Origin: Gluconobacter cerevisiae
GTDB taxonomy: Bacteria > Pseudomonadota > Alphaproteobacteria > Acetobacterales > Acetobacteraceae
Length of the DNA stretch: 64,000 nucleotides
Direction: 5' to 3'
NCBI RefSeq assembly: GCF_015244675.1
Contig: NZ_JABCQO010000002.1
Coordinates: 1-64,000 of the forward strand
Shown in pieces: positions 1 to 8,137 of this stretch (its first letter is position 1; each line of letters opens with the position of its first letter). A program made the position numbers and the translations under genes. The notes below the pieces were generated by a model. It saw only the letters and a program-made list of their open reading frames with translations. It searched no databases and was not told where the DNA came from.

Positions 1-135
1 CCATGCGGCGTTATGGGTGTAGCTTCTGGCTAGCCCACGGCTGACACTGACCACCTCGTGACTTTGATCGATAAGCGCTGGCACAAGATATGTCCCGATA
101 TGGCCCGTGCCACCGATGACGATAATTCTCGACAT
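1..135 (-). CDS. NAD(P)-binding epimerase/reductase, N-terminal fragment
   Basis: The first 45 codons of a minus-strand gene run off the left edge of the window. The start is the ATG at 135 to 133. The fragment opens with a beta strand and the dinucleotide-binding loop GGTGHIG, then a helix and an acidic/serine-rich second strand. This is the Rossmann start typical of extended or atypical short-chain dehydrogenases and NmrA-like epimerases. The substrate cannot be judged because the catalytic YxxxK region lies outside the window. The family call is good; the specific function is unknown. Confidence 0.75.
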   Translation of the reverse strand, partial: MSRIIVIGGTGHIGTYLVPALIDQSHEVVSVSRGLARSYTHNAAW

Positions 136-673
136 TGCTAATCTCCATGCAGATACATGTTCACAGTGTGTCGTTGAGAATAGCGCCTACTGCAGCTTTT
201 TCTTTCCTCTACTCTTTCAATGTAGCGATGAAGAGAACTCACCAAAACAAAATAGACGGTCTTTTCATAGCTATTGATAGCGCGAGGACGATCAAAGATT
301 TTGTGTAGGATTTCTGCATTGTATTGAAGAAAAGACCTATTGGATCGTCTATTTCCCTGATCGGATCGAGACCGCGCACTTTGATTGCAGTTTCTTTAGG
401 CCAAGTATGGGTAAAACGGGTTGTATTGAATGTTCTGACGATCCACTAACCCTTAACGGGCTTGCGTACCTGTACTGCTTCGGGCCTCTACCGCTCACAC
501 CATATGGGAGAGGGTGCCTGCGGCGAGATCGTTAGCATTCGCGATGGATTTGGTGTGGTCCACAAGACAGACTCCGAAAAAGAACGGAGCTATCGCTGGT
601 CCAGAATCGCCACTTAATTTTTAGCTTTGGCGCCTAGTTCAGCTCTGAATTGCTGACGCTATTACCAAAAAAT
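136..673. other. AT-richer intergenic stretch next to tRNA-Glu
   Basis: About 540 bases between the epimerase start and the 3' end of tRNA-Glu hold no convincing gene. The base composition is visibly more AT-rich than the rest of the window. It contains an imperfect inverted pair: AAATAGACG plus GGTCTTTTC at 250-266, and the reverse complements of both blocks at 329-354 separated by 8 extra bases. The position downstream of a tRNA 3' end is where integrating elements often sit. No integrase or repeat of the tRNA end is visible here. Confidence 0.5.
504..617 (+). CDS. doubtful 37-residue ORF
   Basis: An open frame runs from ATG 504 to TAA 617 and stays open upstream to a stop at 447-449. The peptide contains the stretch GEIVSIRDGFGVVHKTDSEK, which looks more protein-like than random sequence. 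No ribosome binding site is evident before the ATG. I do not recognise the family. It could be a remnant of a larger gene or chance; it is listed only because it is the sole candidate in this gap. Confidence 0.2.
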   Translation: MGEGACGEIVSIRDGFGVVHKTDSEKERSYRWSRIAT

Positions 674-749
674 TGGTGTCCCGTACGGGATTCGAACCCG
701 TGTTGCCGCCGTGAAAGGGCAGTGTCCTAGGCCTCTAGACGAACGGGAC
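674..749 (-). tRNA. tRNA-Glu (anticodon UUC)
   Basis: The reverse complement folds as a standard cloverleaf. The acceptor strand GTCCCGT pairs with ACGGGAC, the T arm carries GGTTCGAATCC, and the anticodon loop CTTTCAC gives anticodon UUC for glutamate. The discriminator A and a genomically encoded CCA lie at 677-674. The gene is 76 nt including CCA and sits 41 bp downstream of the recJ stop on the same strand. Confidence 0.95.
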
Positions 750-790
750 TGGAGGCGTGAGCGGGTGTATAGAAGGGGTTTCGGGGGGCG

Positions 791-2590
791 TCAAGCGGCT
801 GTTGCGTCGGAAATGAAAAAAGATAGATTTTTTCGCTCCTGCCATGTTTCGGCGCGCAATGTGCCTGCGACGTGGAGCAGGGGCATGGCGCGGTCTTCCA
901 GCAGGGGGGCGAAGGGTTTGTCGCCCGCACGGAAGATCAAACCCCGCAGGCGGGTGTTTCCGTCCTCGCCCTGAAGGATGACGCGGAGCGTGTTGCCGTC
1001 CTTGCCGATCCGTTCGCTTTTGACACAGCGGACATTGCTGATGGCGAGGACCGGTTCTTCATTGCCGGGGCCAAAAGGTTCCAGTCGGGCGAGCTGATCG
1101 GCCACGGCAATGGATGCTCCGGCCAGTGTCATGATGCCATCGAGTTTCAGCGCGTCCTGTTGGGGCAACGCTAGCGCGGTGGAGAGTTGGGCGTTCAGGG
1201 TGGCGTGAAACTCTTCGGCTCGGTCTGCGGCAAGGGAGAACCCGGCGGCCATGGCGTGTCCGCCGCCTGTGAGGAGGAGGCCGTTCTGACGGGCGGCGAT
1301 GATGGCGGTTCCGAGGTCCAGTCCGGGGACCGAGCGGGCCGAACCTTTGATGACGCCATCGGTCAGAGCAGCGACCAGAGCGGGGCGGTTGTAGCGCTCT
1401 TTCAGGCGGCCTGCGACGATGCCGACGACGCCGGGGTGCCAGTTTTCACCGTGCAGAAAGATGACGGCATGGCCTGCATCAAGCTGCTGCTGGGCCTGTT
1501 CCATGGCGGAATCGAGGATCGCGGATTCGACGGTCTGGCGCTGGCGATTGACGCGGTCGAGCTGTTCGGCGAGGGCGCGGGCTTCCACGACATCTTCGGA
1601 GAGCAGAAGTTTCAGGCCCAGATCCGCCTGTGCGATGCGGCCTCCGGCATTGATGCGGGGGCCGAGGGCGAAACCGCAGGCCATGGCACTGGCTTCTTCC
1701 TTCACGCCTGCGACGGAGGAAAGTGTGGCCAGTCCGAGGCGCTCTCCGCGCGACATGACGCGCAGACCCTGCATGACCAGTGCGCGGTTCAGGCCGGTCA
1801 GGGGCATGACGTCACAGATGGTGGCGAGGGCCGTGAGGTCGAGGCGCTGGAGCAGGTCGGGGATGGTCTGCCCGTCGTCGAACCAGCTGGTGCGGCGCAG
1901 GAGGCGGATCGTGGCGACCATGGTGAGGAATGCGACGGCGGTGGCGCAGATGTTGTTCAGTCCCGATGCGCAGTCCAGCCGGTTCGGGTTGACCACGATG
2001 CCTTTCGGCAGGGCTGCTCCATCGGGTTTGTGGTGATCGAGAACGATGATGTCGGCACGGTCTGTCAGGCTGTTGAGGATGTCGATCGCTGCCGTGCCGC
2101 AGTCGATGCAGACAAGCAGGGTCGCACCTTTCGACAGCAGGTTTTCGAGGGCTGCGGTGTTGGGGCCGTAGCCTTCGGTCAGGCGGTCGGGGATATGGGT
2201 GCTGACGGTACAGCCGAGTTCGCGCAGCGTGTCGCAGACGAGGGCCGTGCCGCAGGCGCCGTCCACGTCGTAGTCACCAAACAGGCCGACATGCTCGTGG
2301 TTGCGGACGGCCTGTGCGAGACGTTCGGCGGCCCGGTCCATGTCCTGCAGGCAGGAGGGGTCGGGCATGGCGTCGCGCAGGCGGGGATTGAGAAACGAAG
2401 AGGCGTCGTGGGGTGCGACGCCTCGTGCCGAGAGGATACGAGCAAGAAGTTCAGGAATATTGGCCTGCTGGGCGAGAGCGAGAGCCAGTCGGTTGTCTGC
2501 TTCCGCCAGTCTGGGATCGCGCCAGATCCAGCGGCGGTTTCCTGCGCTTCGGGTTACGCCGAGGACGGCGCCCGTATCGTCTGCGAGCAT
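791..2590 (-). CDS. recJ: single-stranded-DNA-specific exonuclease RecJ
   Basis: This 599-residue protein is a 5'-to-3' single-strand DNA exonuclease of the DHH phosphoesterase superfamily, used in recombination and mismatch or base-excision repair. Visible motifs are DYDVDG at about residue 100, DCG and DHH (the metal-binding DHH motif), then the DHHA1 domain with GGHAMAAGF near residue 450, followed by an OB-like C-terminal domain. Length fits the family (about 570-600). The ATG at 2590 lies 10 bp after the glpX stop, so recJ is the last gene of the alaC-hom-glpX-recJ run and is probably co-transcribed. Confidence 0.95.
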   Translation of the reverse strand: MLADDTGAVLGVTRSAGNRRWIWRDPRLAEADNRLALALAQQANIPELLARILSARGVAPHDASSFLNPRLRDAMPDPSCLQDMDRAAERLAQAVRNHEHVGLFGDYDVDGACGTALVCDTLRELGCTVSTHIPDRLTEGYGPNTAALENLLSKGATLLVCIDCGTAAIDILNSLTDRADIIVLDHHKPDGAALPKGIVVNPNRLDCASGLNNICATAVAFLTMVATIRLLRRTSWFDDGQTIPDLLQRLDLTALATICDVMPLTGLNRALVMQGLRVMSRGERLGLATLSSVAGVKEEASAMACGFALGPRINAGGRIAQADLGLKLLLSEDVVEARALAEQLDRVNRQRQTVESAILDSAMEQAQQQLDAGHAVIFLHGENWHPGVVGIVAGRLKERYNRPALVAALTDGVIKGSARSVPGLDLGTAIIAARQNGLLLTGGGHAMAAGFSLAADRAEEFHATLNAQLSTALALPQQDALKLDGIMTLAGASIAVADQLARLEPFGPGNEEPVLAISNVRCVKSERIGKDGNTLRVILQGEDGNTRLRGLIFRAGDKPFAPLLEDRAMPLLHVAGTLRAETWQERKNLSFFISDATAA

Positions 2591-2600
2591 GGTTCTCCGT

Positions 2601-3602
2601 TCAGGACGCGGGTTCTGCCTGTGGTGTGAAGCTGTGATGGCTCTCTATATAGCGCACCGTGCGGGATTTTGAACGCATGACGATGGAATGCGTGCGGGCG
2701 CGGGTTGCGCTCGGACGTTCCACGCCCTTCAGGAGCGGACCGGATGTGACGCCTGTTGCGGAGAATAGGACGTTGCCGGCGGCCATGTCGTGCAGGTAGA
2801 GCTTGCGGGCCGGATCAAGGCCATTCGCCATTTCCCGGGCGCGCTGGCGCTGGCTGTCGTCTTCGAACAGAAGACGGCCCTGCATCTGTCCTTCCATGCA
2901 GCGGATGGCTGCGGCGGCCAGAACGCCCTCAGGCGCACCGCCAGAACCGGCGTACAGATCCACACCGCCACCGTCCACGCAGGTTGCGATGGCAGCCGCA
3001 ACGTCGCCGTCGCTGAGAAGCATCACGCGGGCGCCGGCTTCGCGGGCGTAGGCAATCAGCTCTTCATGTCTTTCACGGTCAAGCGCGCACAGGACCATGT
3101 CCGACACGTTGCGCTTTTTGGCCTTGGCCAGCGAACGCAGATTGTTGCCGATCGAGGCGTCCAGATCCACCACGCCTTCCGGAAGATCCGGGCCGACGAC
3201 GATCTTTTCCATGTAGATGTCAGGCGCATGGAGGAACTTGCCGCGTTCGGCCAGCGCCACGACTGTCAGGGCGTTGGGCAGGCTCTTGGCGCACAGATTC
3301 GTGCCTTCGAGTGGATCGACCGCGATGTCCATCGCAGGGCCGCCGGAGCCGACTTTCTCGCCGATATAAAGCATCGGGGCTTCGTCCATCTCGCCTTCGC
3401 CGATGGTGACGACGCCGTCGATGGCGACAGTATCGAAGGCAGCGCGCATGGCCTGTACGGCTGCGCCGTCTGCCTCGTTCTTCTGGCCGCGACCGGTCCA
3501 GTGCGCGGAAGCGATTGCGGCCGCTTCCGTCACGCGCACGAGCTCAAGGGCAAGGTTGCGGTCAGTGACGCGATAGGGAGGGATGTTCTGAGGGTCAATC
3601 AC
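2601..3602 (-). CDS. glpX: class II fructose-1,6-bisphosphatase GlpX
   Basis: The 333-residue product hydrolyses fructose 1,6-bisphosphate to fructose 6-phosphate in gluconeogenesis and the cyclic pentose phosphate pathway. The GlpX family is recognised by the N-terminal block ending in WTGRGQKNEADGAAV, the metal-site segment GEGEMDEAPM, and DPLEGT near residue 100. The start codon is GTG and overlaps the hom stop by 4 nt (GTGA), which argues for translational coupling. In this type of organism carbon is oxidised largely through pentose phosphates, so this enzyme would help recycle triose phosphates; that role is an inference. Confidence 0.95.
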   Translation of the reverse strand: MIDPQNIPPYRVTDRNLALELVRVTEAAAIASAHWTGRGQKNEADGAAVQAMRAAFDTVAIDGVVTIGEGEMDEAPMLYIGEKVGSGGPAMDIAVDPLEGTNLCAKSLPNALTVVALAERGKFLHAPDIYMEKIVVGPDLPEGVVDLDASIGNNLRSLAKAKKRNVSDMVLCALDRERHEELIAYAREAGARVMLLSDGDVAAAIATCVDGGGVDLYAGSGGAPEGVLAAAAIRCMEGQMQGRLLFEDDSQRQRAREMANGLDPARKLYLHDMAAGNVLFSATGVTSGPLLKGVERPSATRARTHSIVMRSKSRTVRYIESHHSFTPQAEPAS

Positions 3603-4888
3603 GCAAGGGGATCCTCGATTTTGAGCACAAGCGGCTTTCCGGTCACGACAGGAAGGACGGCAAGTGCTGTTGCGGCTGCATGAATGGCTTTTTCAGGAAC
3701 CTGATGGGTGATGATTGTCAGGTCGGCACATCCGGTTGCAGCGTCATGCTGGGAAACAAAGTGAACGGAGACATCGTGGTCCCGGAGAACCGATGTCAGC
3801 TCTGCCATTACGCCCGGACGGTCCTGAACGTTCAGACGTAAATAGAAAGCGCTGTTCAAATCAGCGAGACTGGCACAGTCAGCGGCAGGTAAAACAGTGG
3901 TCGTGCCCCACACGGGAATGGCGGTTCCCCGCGCCAGATCGATCAGATCGGCGACGACGGCGCTGGCGGTCGGGCCTTCGCCTGCACCACGGCCGGAGAT
4001 GGTCATCGGACCGCTGAAGACGCCCTGTGTGGAGACGGCGTTGAACACGCCTTCGACGGCAGCGATGGGAGCTTTGGCGGGAACGAGGCAGGGGCGGACC
4101 CATGCTGCGACACTGCCGTTGTCAGCCTGCCGGGCCATGCCGAGGAGCTTGATGCGGTATCCGAGTTCGTCGGCGAATTTCAGATCGGTCGCGGTGATGT
4201 CGCGGATGCCCTGAACGGAGAGCGTATTGAACGCGATGGGGCGGAAGGCCAGACCGGCCAGAATGGCGAGCTTGTGGGCCGTGTCCCAGCCATCCACATC
4301 CGTGGAGGGTTCGGCTTCGGCATAGCCCTTGGCCTGTGCTTCGGTCAGGACGTCCGTGAAATCCCGGCCTGTGGCGCGCATTTCGGTCAGGATGTAGTTG
4401 CAGGTCCCGTTCAGGATGCCGCCGACGCTGAGAAGGCGGTCTGCGGCCAGACCTTCGCGCACGAGCTTGATGGCGGGAATGCCGCCCGCAACGGCGGCCT
4501 CGAACAGGAGGGGGGCGTTCTTTTCCGAAGACAGGCGGCTGAGGCTGTCGCCGTGCAGAGCGACAAGCGCCTTGTTGGCGGTCACGACCGGCAAGCCGCG
4601 CTCGAGCGCGGTGCGGACCATGTCATACGCCGGACCTTCGGAGCCGCCGATGAGTTCGACGGCCACGTCGATGTCCGGGTCCTGCGCCACGGCGGCGGCA
4701 CTGTCGTGCCAGCTCATGGCGGACAGGTCGGCGCCACGATCGCGCGTGCGGTCACGGGCCGTGATGGCCACGACTTCGATCGGCCGGCCGGCCCGGGCGG
4801 TAATCAGGTCAGCATTCTCACGCAGGAGACGAATGACACCGATCCCGACAGTTCCGAGTCCAGCCAGTCCGATCCGCAGTGGTTTCAC
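3599..4888 (-). CDS. hom: homoserine dehydrogenase
   Basis: The 429-residue enzyme reduces aspartate semialdehyde to homoserine, the branch to threonine and methionine. The N-terminal NAD(P) site GLAGLGTVGIG, the catalytic-domain segment beginning GGILNGTCNYIL near residue 160, and a C-terminal ACT domain from about residue 350 (RPGVMAELTSVLRD) give the monofunctional ACT-containing form. The ACT domain suggests threonine feedback. The start is GTG and overlaps the upstream aminotransferase stop by 4 nt. Confidence 0.96.
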   Translation of the reverse strand: MKPLRIGLAGLGTVGIGVIRLLRENADLITARAGRPIEVVAITARDRTRDRGADLSAMSWHDSAAAVAQDPDIDVAVELIGGSEGPAYDMVRTALERGLPVVTANKALVALHGDSLSRLSSEKNAPLLFEAAVAGGIPAIKLVREGLAADRLLSVGGILNGTCNYILTEMRATGRDFTDVLTEAQAKGYAEAEPSTDVDGWDTAHKLAILAGLAFRPIAFNTLSVQGIRDITATDLKFADELGYRIKLLGMARQADNGSVAAWVRPCLVPAKAPIAAVEGVFNAVSTQGVFSGPMTISGRGAGEGPTASAVVADLIDLARGTAIPVWGTTTVLPAADCASLADLNSAFYLRLNVQDRPGVMAELTSVLRDHDVSVHFVSQHDAATGCADLTIITHQVPEKAIHAAATALAVLPVVTGKPLVLKIEDPLA

Positions 4889-6111
4889 GATGATGCAGCT
4901 CCAAGAAGATCAGCGGTTCCGGCCCCGGCGCCGTGCCGGGTCATGAAGCCCTTGATGGCCCGCGTCGCCTGACGCAGCCGCTGGGTGTTTTCGACAAGTC
5001 CGATCCGGACAAAGCCCTCGCCGTATTCCCCGAATCCGAGGCCTGGCGCAACTGCAACCCCGGCTTCCTTGAGCAGGAGCTTGGAGAAGGCGACGCTGCC
5101 CATTTCGGCGAAGGCAGGGGGGATGGGGGCCCAGGCGAACATCGAGCCTGCGGGAACGGGCACGTCCCATCCGGCACTCTGAAGACCACGCAGGAGAACA
5201 TCTCGGCGGTCTTTGTACATGGCGCGGATTTCGGACACGTAGTCCTGCGGGCCGTTCAGTGCGGCAACGGAGGCGACCTGAATGGGCGTGAAGGCGCCAT
5301 AGTCCAGATAGGATTTGATGCGTGTGAGGGCTTGGATCAGTTTCGGATTGCCGACCGCAAAGCCCATCCGCCATCCAGCCATGGAGTAGGTCTTGGACAT
5401 GGACGTGAATTCGACGGCCACGTCCTTTGCGCCCGGAACAGCGAGGAGGGACGGGGGCGGCTCGTTCTCGTTGAAATAGATTTCCGCATAGGCCAGATCG
5501 GAGAGGATCCAGATTTCTTCCCGGCGCGCGAAGGCCACGAGTTCCTTGTAGAAATCGAGGTTTGCGACAAAGGCTGTCGGGTTGGACGGGAAGTTGACGA
5601 TCAGTGCTGTCGGCTTGGGTACGGAATGGCGGACGGCGCGCTCCAATGCGCGGAGCATGTCCTCATCCGGCGTGGCCGGGATCGAGCGGACGGAGGCTCC
5701 GGCGATGATGAAGCCAAACTGGTGGATCGGGTAGGACGGGTTCGGGACGAGGATCGTGTCGCCGGGGCTCGTGATGGCGGCGGACAGGTTCGCCAGCCCT
5801 TCCTTGGAGCCGAGCGTTGCAATGACTTCGGTTTCCGGGTCCAGCGAGACGTTGAAGCGGCGCTCGTAATAATTCGCCATGGCCTTGCGCAGGCCCGGAA
5901 TGCCGCGGCTGACGGAATAACCGTGAGCGCGGGGATCGCCGACCGTTTCAATCAGTTTCTGCACGACATGAGCCGGAGGCGCACTGTCGGGGTTGCCCAT
6001 GCCCAGGTCGATGATGTCGTCACCGGCGGCTCGCGCGGCGGCCTTGGCCTTGTTCACTTCAGCGAACACGTAGGGCGGCAGGCGGCGGATGCGGTGGAAC
6101 TCTTCGGTCAT
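4885..6111 (-). CDS. alaC: class I/II PLP aminotransferase (AlaC/YfdZ type)
   Basis: This 408-residue fold-type I aminotransferase shows the PLP lysine in SMSKTYSMAGWRMGF (about residue 240), the cofactor-binding NPSNPTA block, and the N-terminal GMGNPD segment. These features match the alanine-forming AlaC/YfdZ subgroup, which automatic pipelines also label LL-diaminopimelate or aspartate aminotransferase. Its tight linkage to hom suggests a role in aspartate-family or alanine metabolism. The family call is firm; the amino acid specificity is not determined by sequence reading. It is the first gene of the four-gene operon. Confidence 0.85.
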   Translation of the reverse strand: MTEEFHRIRRLPPYVFAEVNKAKAAARAAGDDIIDLGMGNPDSAPPAHVVQKLIETVGDPRAHGYSVSRGIPGLRKAMANYYERRFNVSLDPETEVIATLGSKEGLANLSAAITSPGDTILVPNPSYPIHQFGFIIAGASVRSIPATPDEDMLRALERAVRHSVPKPTALIVNFPSNPTAFVANLDFYKELVAFARREEIWILSDLAYAEIYFNENEPPPSLLAVPGAKDVAVEFTSMSKTYSMAGWRMGFAVGNPKLIQALTRIKSYLDYGAFTPIQVASVAALNGPQDYVSEIRAMYKDRRDVLLRGLQSAGWDVPVPAGSMFAWAPIPPAFAEMGSVAFSKLLLKEAGVAVAPGLGFGEYGEGFVRIGLVENTQRLRQATRAIKGFMTRHGAGAGTADLLGAASS

Positions 6112-6247
6112 GACCAGCTCTGGGGCAGAGGGTGAAAGGGAGAGGGGACGATAGACAGGTTTTTCCAGGAGTGGAACAGTCTGACTGTGACAGACCTCAC
6201 AATGTGTCTTTTCGCCTCTTGGTCAGCCCCTTGTCATAAGCCTCCTG

Positions 6248-7240
6248 TCAGCCCCCGATCGTGACGCGTACTCCGTCGCCGATGGCTTCGGCCTTGAGAA
6301 TAATGGCCGAAGCCGGAACGCCGCGCTCGACCAGAGCGCGGGCAACCACACGGGCACGGAGCAGGCCAAGGGCGATTTCGCGGTTCTGATCCGCAGGAGC
6401 GAGGGCAGCATCAGAACTCATGAAGGCTCCGAAACCCCGGATTGTCAGAGAGCGGTTTCCGCGCTGCGAGACGATATGCTGGTAGTCGCCCTGTGGACTG
6501 CCCATGACGTGATCGGTGGCGGGTTGAAAGCGGATCAGGGTGCCTTCGGGAGTTGAGGTGTCGATGTCCGGGCGGATGGGATCGCTCAGCAGAGCGTCAC
6601 GCGGGAGGTCGAACCCCGGAAACTGCGGCGGCGGCGGGGGAAGGTCCCCGATTTTCGGAAACTGGCCGGGAGGGGTGGGGGGGATGGATTTGGCCACCAC
6701 GGGAGGAAGTTCGGCTTCCGGGGCGGGGGGCTGAGCCTGAACGGGAGGCTTTTTCGCGGGGGCCGGGGGCGGTGCAGACGCTACTGCGGGGAGGTCTGGC
6801 GCCGGGTTGATGGCGGACGGGGCAGGAGGCTCCGGCTGGCCAACAGTTGTCATGGTCATGCCGCTCTGTTCTGCGTTGGCGGTCGTCACGGCTGCCGGGG
6901 TGGTTTTGGGTGGAGGCGGGATGACCGGGAGGGCGCCTTGGGCGGCACTTTCGCGATGGGCGAGGTTGCGCTGCGCCTCAAGGCGGGTCGTTAGCGACAG
7001 CCGGGCTTCCGGGGTTGGGAGGTTTGGCGCTTGTGTAGGGGTGCGGCCGACATGGGGGTAGGCCAGATTTTCGCCTGGCGGGGGGGCGCGCAGCTTTGCG
7101 ATTTCGCCGCCCTGGAAACCATGCCACCAGCCAGTAACGGTATCGGTCATGTCCCGATGTTGGCAGGCTGAGAGCAGTGGCGCGGTCATCAGCAGAAGAA
7201 ACGGGATTTTCCCCGCAGTTCTGCGTGTTGCCGCTGTCAT
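6248..7240 (-). CDS. proline-rich OmpA-like lipoprotein
   Basis: The frame stays open further upstream, but the start chosen is ATG 7240 because it yields a clean lipoprotein signal: basic n-region (TRRTAGK), hydrophobic core, and lipobox LLSAC around residue 26. The 330-residue product then has a long proline/alanine-rich linker (roughly residues 90-200) that could span the periplasm. It ends in an approximately 100-residue domain whose last part (ALGLLRARVVARALVERGVPA) resembles the OmpA-like peptidoglycan-binding helix-strand pattern. It may tether the envelope to peptidoglycan. The start lies 165 bp from the divergent clpP-like gene. Confidence 0.6.
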   Translation of the reverse strand: MTAATRRTAGKIPFLLLMTAPLLSACQHRDMTDTVTGWWHGFQGGEIAKLRAPPPGENLAYPHVGRTPTQAPNLPTPEARLSLTTRLEAQRNLAHRESAAQGALPVIPPPPKTTPAAVTTANAEQSGMTMTTVGQPEPPAPSAINPAPDLPAVASAPPPAPAKKPPVQAQPPAPEAELPPVVAKSIPPTPPGQFPKIGDLPPPPPQFPGFDLPRDALLSDPIRPDIDTSTPEGTLIRFQPATDHVMGSPQGDYQHIVSQRGNRSLTIRGFGAFMSSDAALAPADQNREIALGLLRARVVARALVERGVPASAIILKAEAIGDGVRVTIGG

Positions 7241-7405
7241 GGGCTGCCTGTTGATCCCTGGGGCCACTGTGCCGTTCCTGCCGTCTTTGGAATATCGAAA
7301 TATGGCGGACACTAGCGGTTCGGAACCGGGAAGGCGAGTGGTGCTGTCCGGTTCACGTAGAAGGAGGACTTGGCACCGACGAAAACGAAGCGCAGGATAG
7401 GGGGT

Positions 7406-8083
7406 ATGAAGATGCATGCTGGATCTGGAAACGATATGGATATCACCAGAATGAACCCGACCCGCCTGGATGACGAGCCGGATGCTCCGGAGCGCGAAAC
7501 CCGCGAGGAAGACAACAAGACGCTGAACAGCCCGATCAGCGAGCTTGAAGGCCGTCTGTTCGATCAGCGGAAAGTTCTGATTTTCGGCGGTATCAACGAC
7601 AAGATCGCGCGTGATGTCACGGGGCGTCTGCTGGCGCTGGCCGGAACGTCCGACAAGCCGATCGACGTCTATGTGAACTCGCCGGGTGGTCATGTGGAGA
7701 GTGGTGACACAATCCATGACATGATCCGCTTCGTGGATTCGATTGCGCCGATCAACATGATCGGAACCGGCTGGGTCGCTTCCGCCGGGGCGCTGATCTA
7801 TGCGGCTGGCCGTCCGGAACGGCGTGTCTGCCTGCCAAACACGCGCTTTCTGCTGCATCAGCCGATGGGCGGGGTGCGCGGCCCGGCTACGGATATCGAC
7901 ATCGAGGCCCGCGAGATCATCAAGATGCGCGAGCGTCTGAACCGGCTTTTCGCTAGAGAAACCGGACAGACCTACGAGAAGGTCGCCAAGGATACGGACC
8001 GCAACTACTGGATGTCAGCGCAGGAAGCGATCGAATACGGGCTTGTGAACCGTATCATCCACTCTGCGACCGATCTGAAGTAA
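7406..8083 (+). CDS. clpP: ClpP-family serine protease subunit
   Basis: The 225-residue product is a Clp proteolytic subunit paralogue. The catalytic Ser sits in GWVASAGA instead of the usual GxAASMGA, the His in LLHQPMGG, and the Asp in KDTDRNYWMS. All three triad members are present, so it should be active. The N-terminus is about 30 residues longer than housekeeping ClpP and rich in charged residues. The ATG at 7406 follows an AGGATAGGGGG stretch; a TTG at 7370 just after AAGGAGG is an alternative. No clpX or clpA is adjacent, so it may be the accessory ClpP found beside the main clpPX locus in many Alphaproteobacteria. Confidence 0.85.
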   Translation: MKMHAGSGNDMDITRMNPTRLDDEPDAPERETREEDNKTLNSPISELEGRLFDQRKVLIFGGINDKIARDVTGRLLALAGTSDKPIDVYVNSPGGHVESGDTIHDMIRFVDSIAPINMIGTGWVASAGALIYAAGRPERRVCLPNTRFLLHQPMGGVRGPATDIDIEAREIIKMRERLNRLFARETGQTYEKVAKDTDRNYWMSAQEAIEYGLVNRIIHSATDLK

Positions 8084-8104
8084 AACGACAAGCTCCAAGG
8101 GGCA

Positions 8105-8126
8105 CGGCGTGTCTTCGGACACGCCG
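8105..8126 (+). promoter_or_regulatory. intercistronic hairpin with UUCG tetraloop
   Basis: CGGCGTGTC and GACACGCCG form a perfect 9-bp stem closed by the very stable TTCG tetraloop. It lies 22 nt after the clpP stop and 12 nt before the next ATG. No T-run follows, so it is not a normal intrinsic terminator. It could stabilise the clpP mRNA 3' end or affect initiation of the downstream gene. Confidence 0.6.
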
Positions 8127-8137
8127 CGAAGACCATC

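Noticed and set aside
250-354. Inverted blocks that could be insertion-sequence ends.
   Set aside because: The arms differ by an 8-base insertion, there is no transposase frame between them, and no target duplication was found; kept only as a remark on the intergenic region.
1187-2629. A 480-codon open frame on the plus strand opposite recJ.
   Set aside because: It is the antisense shadow of a high-GC gene: the composition is Gly/Asp/Val/Cys-rich, no motif is visible, and recJ on the other strand is unambiguous.
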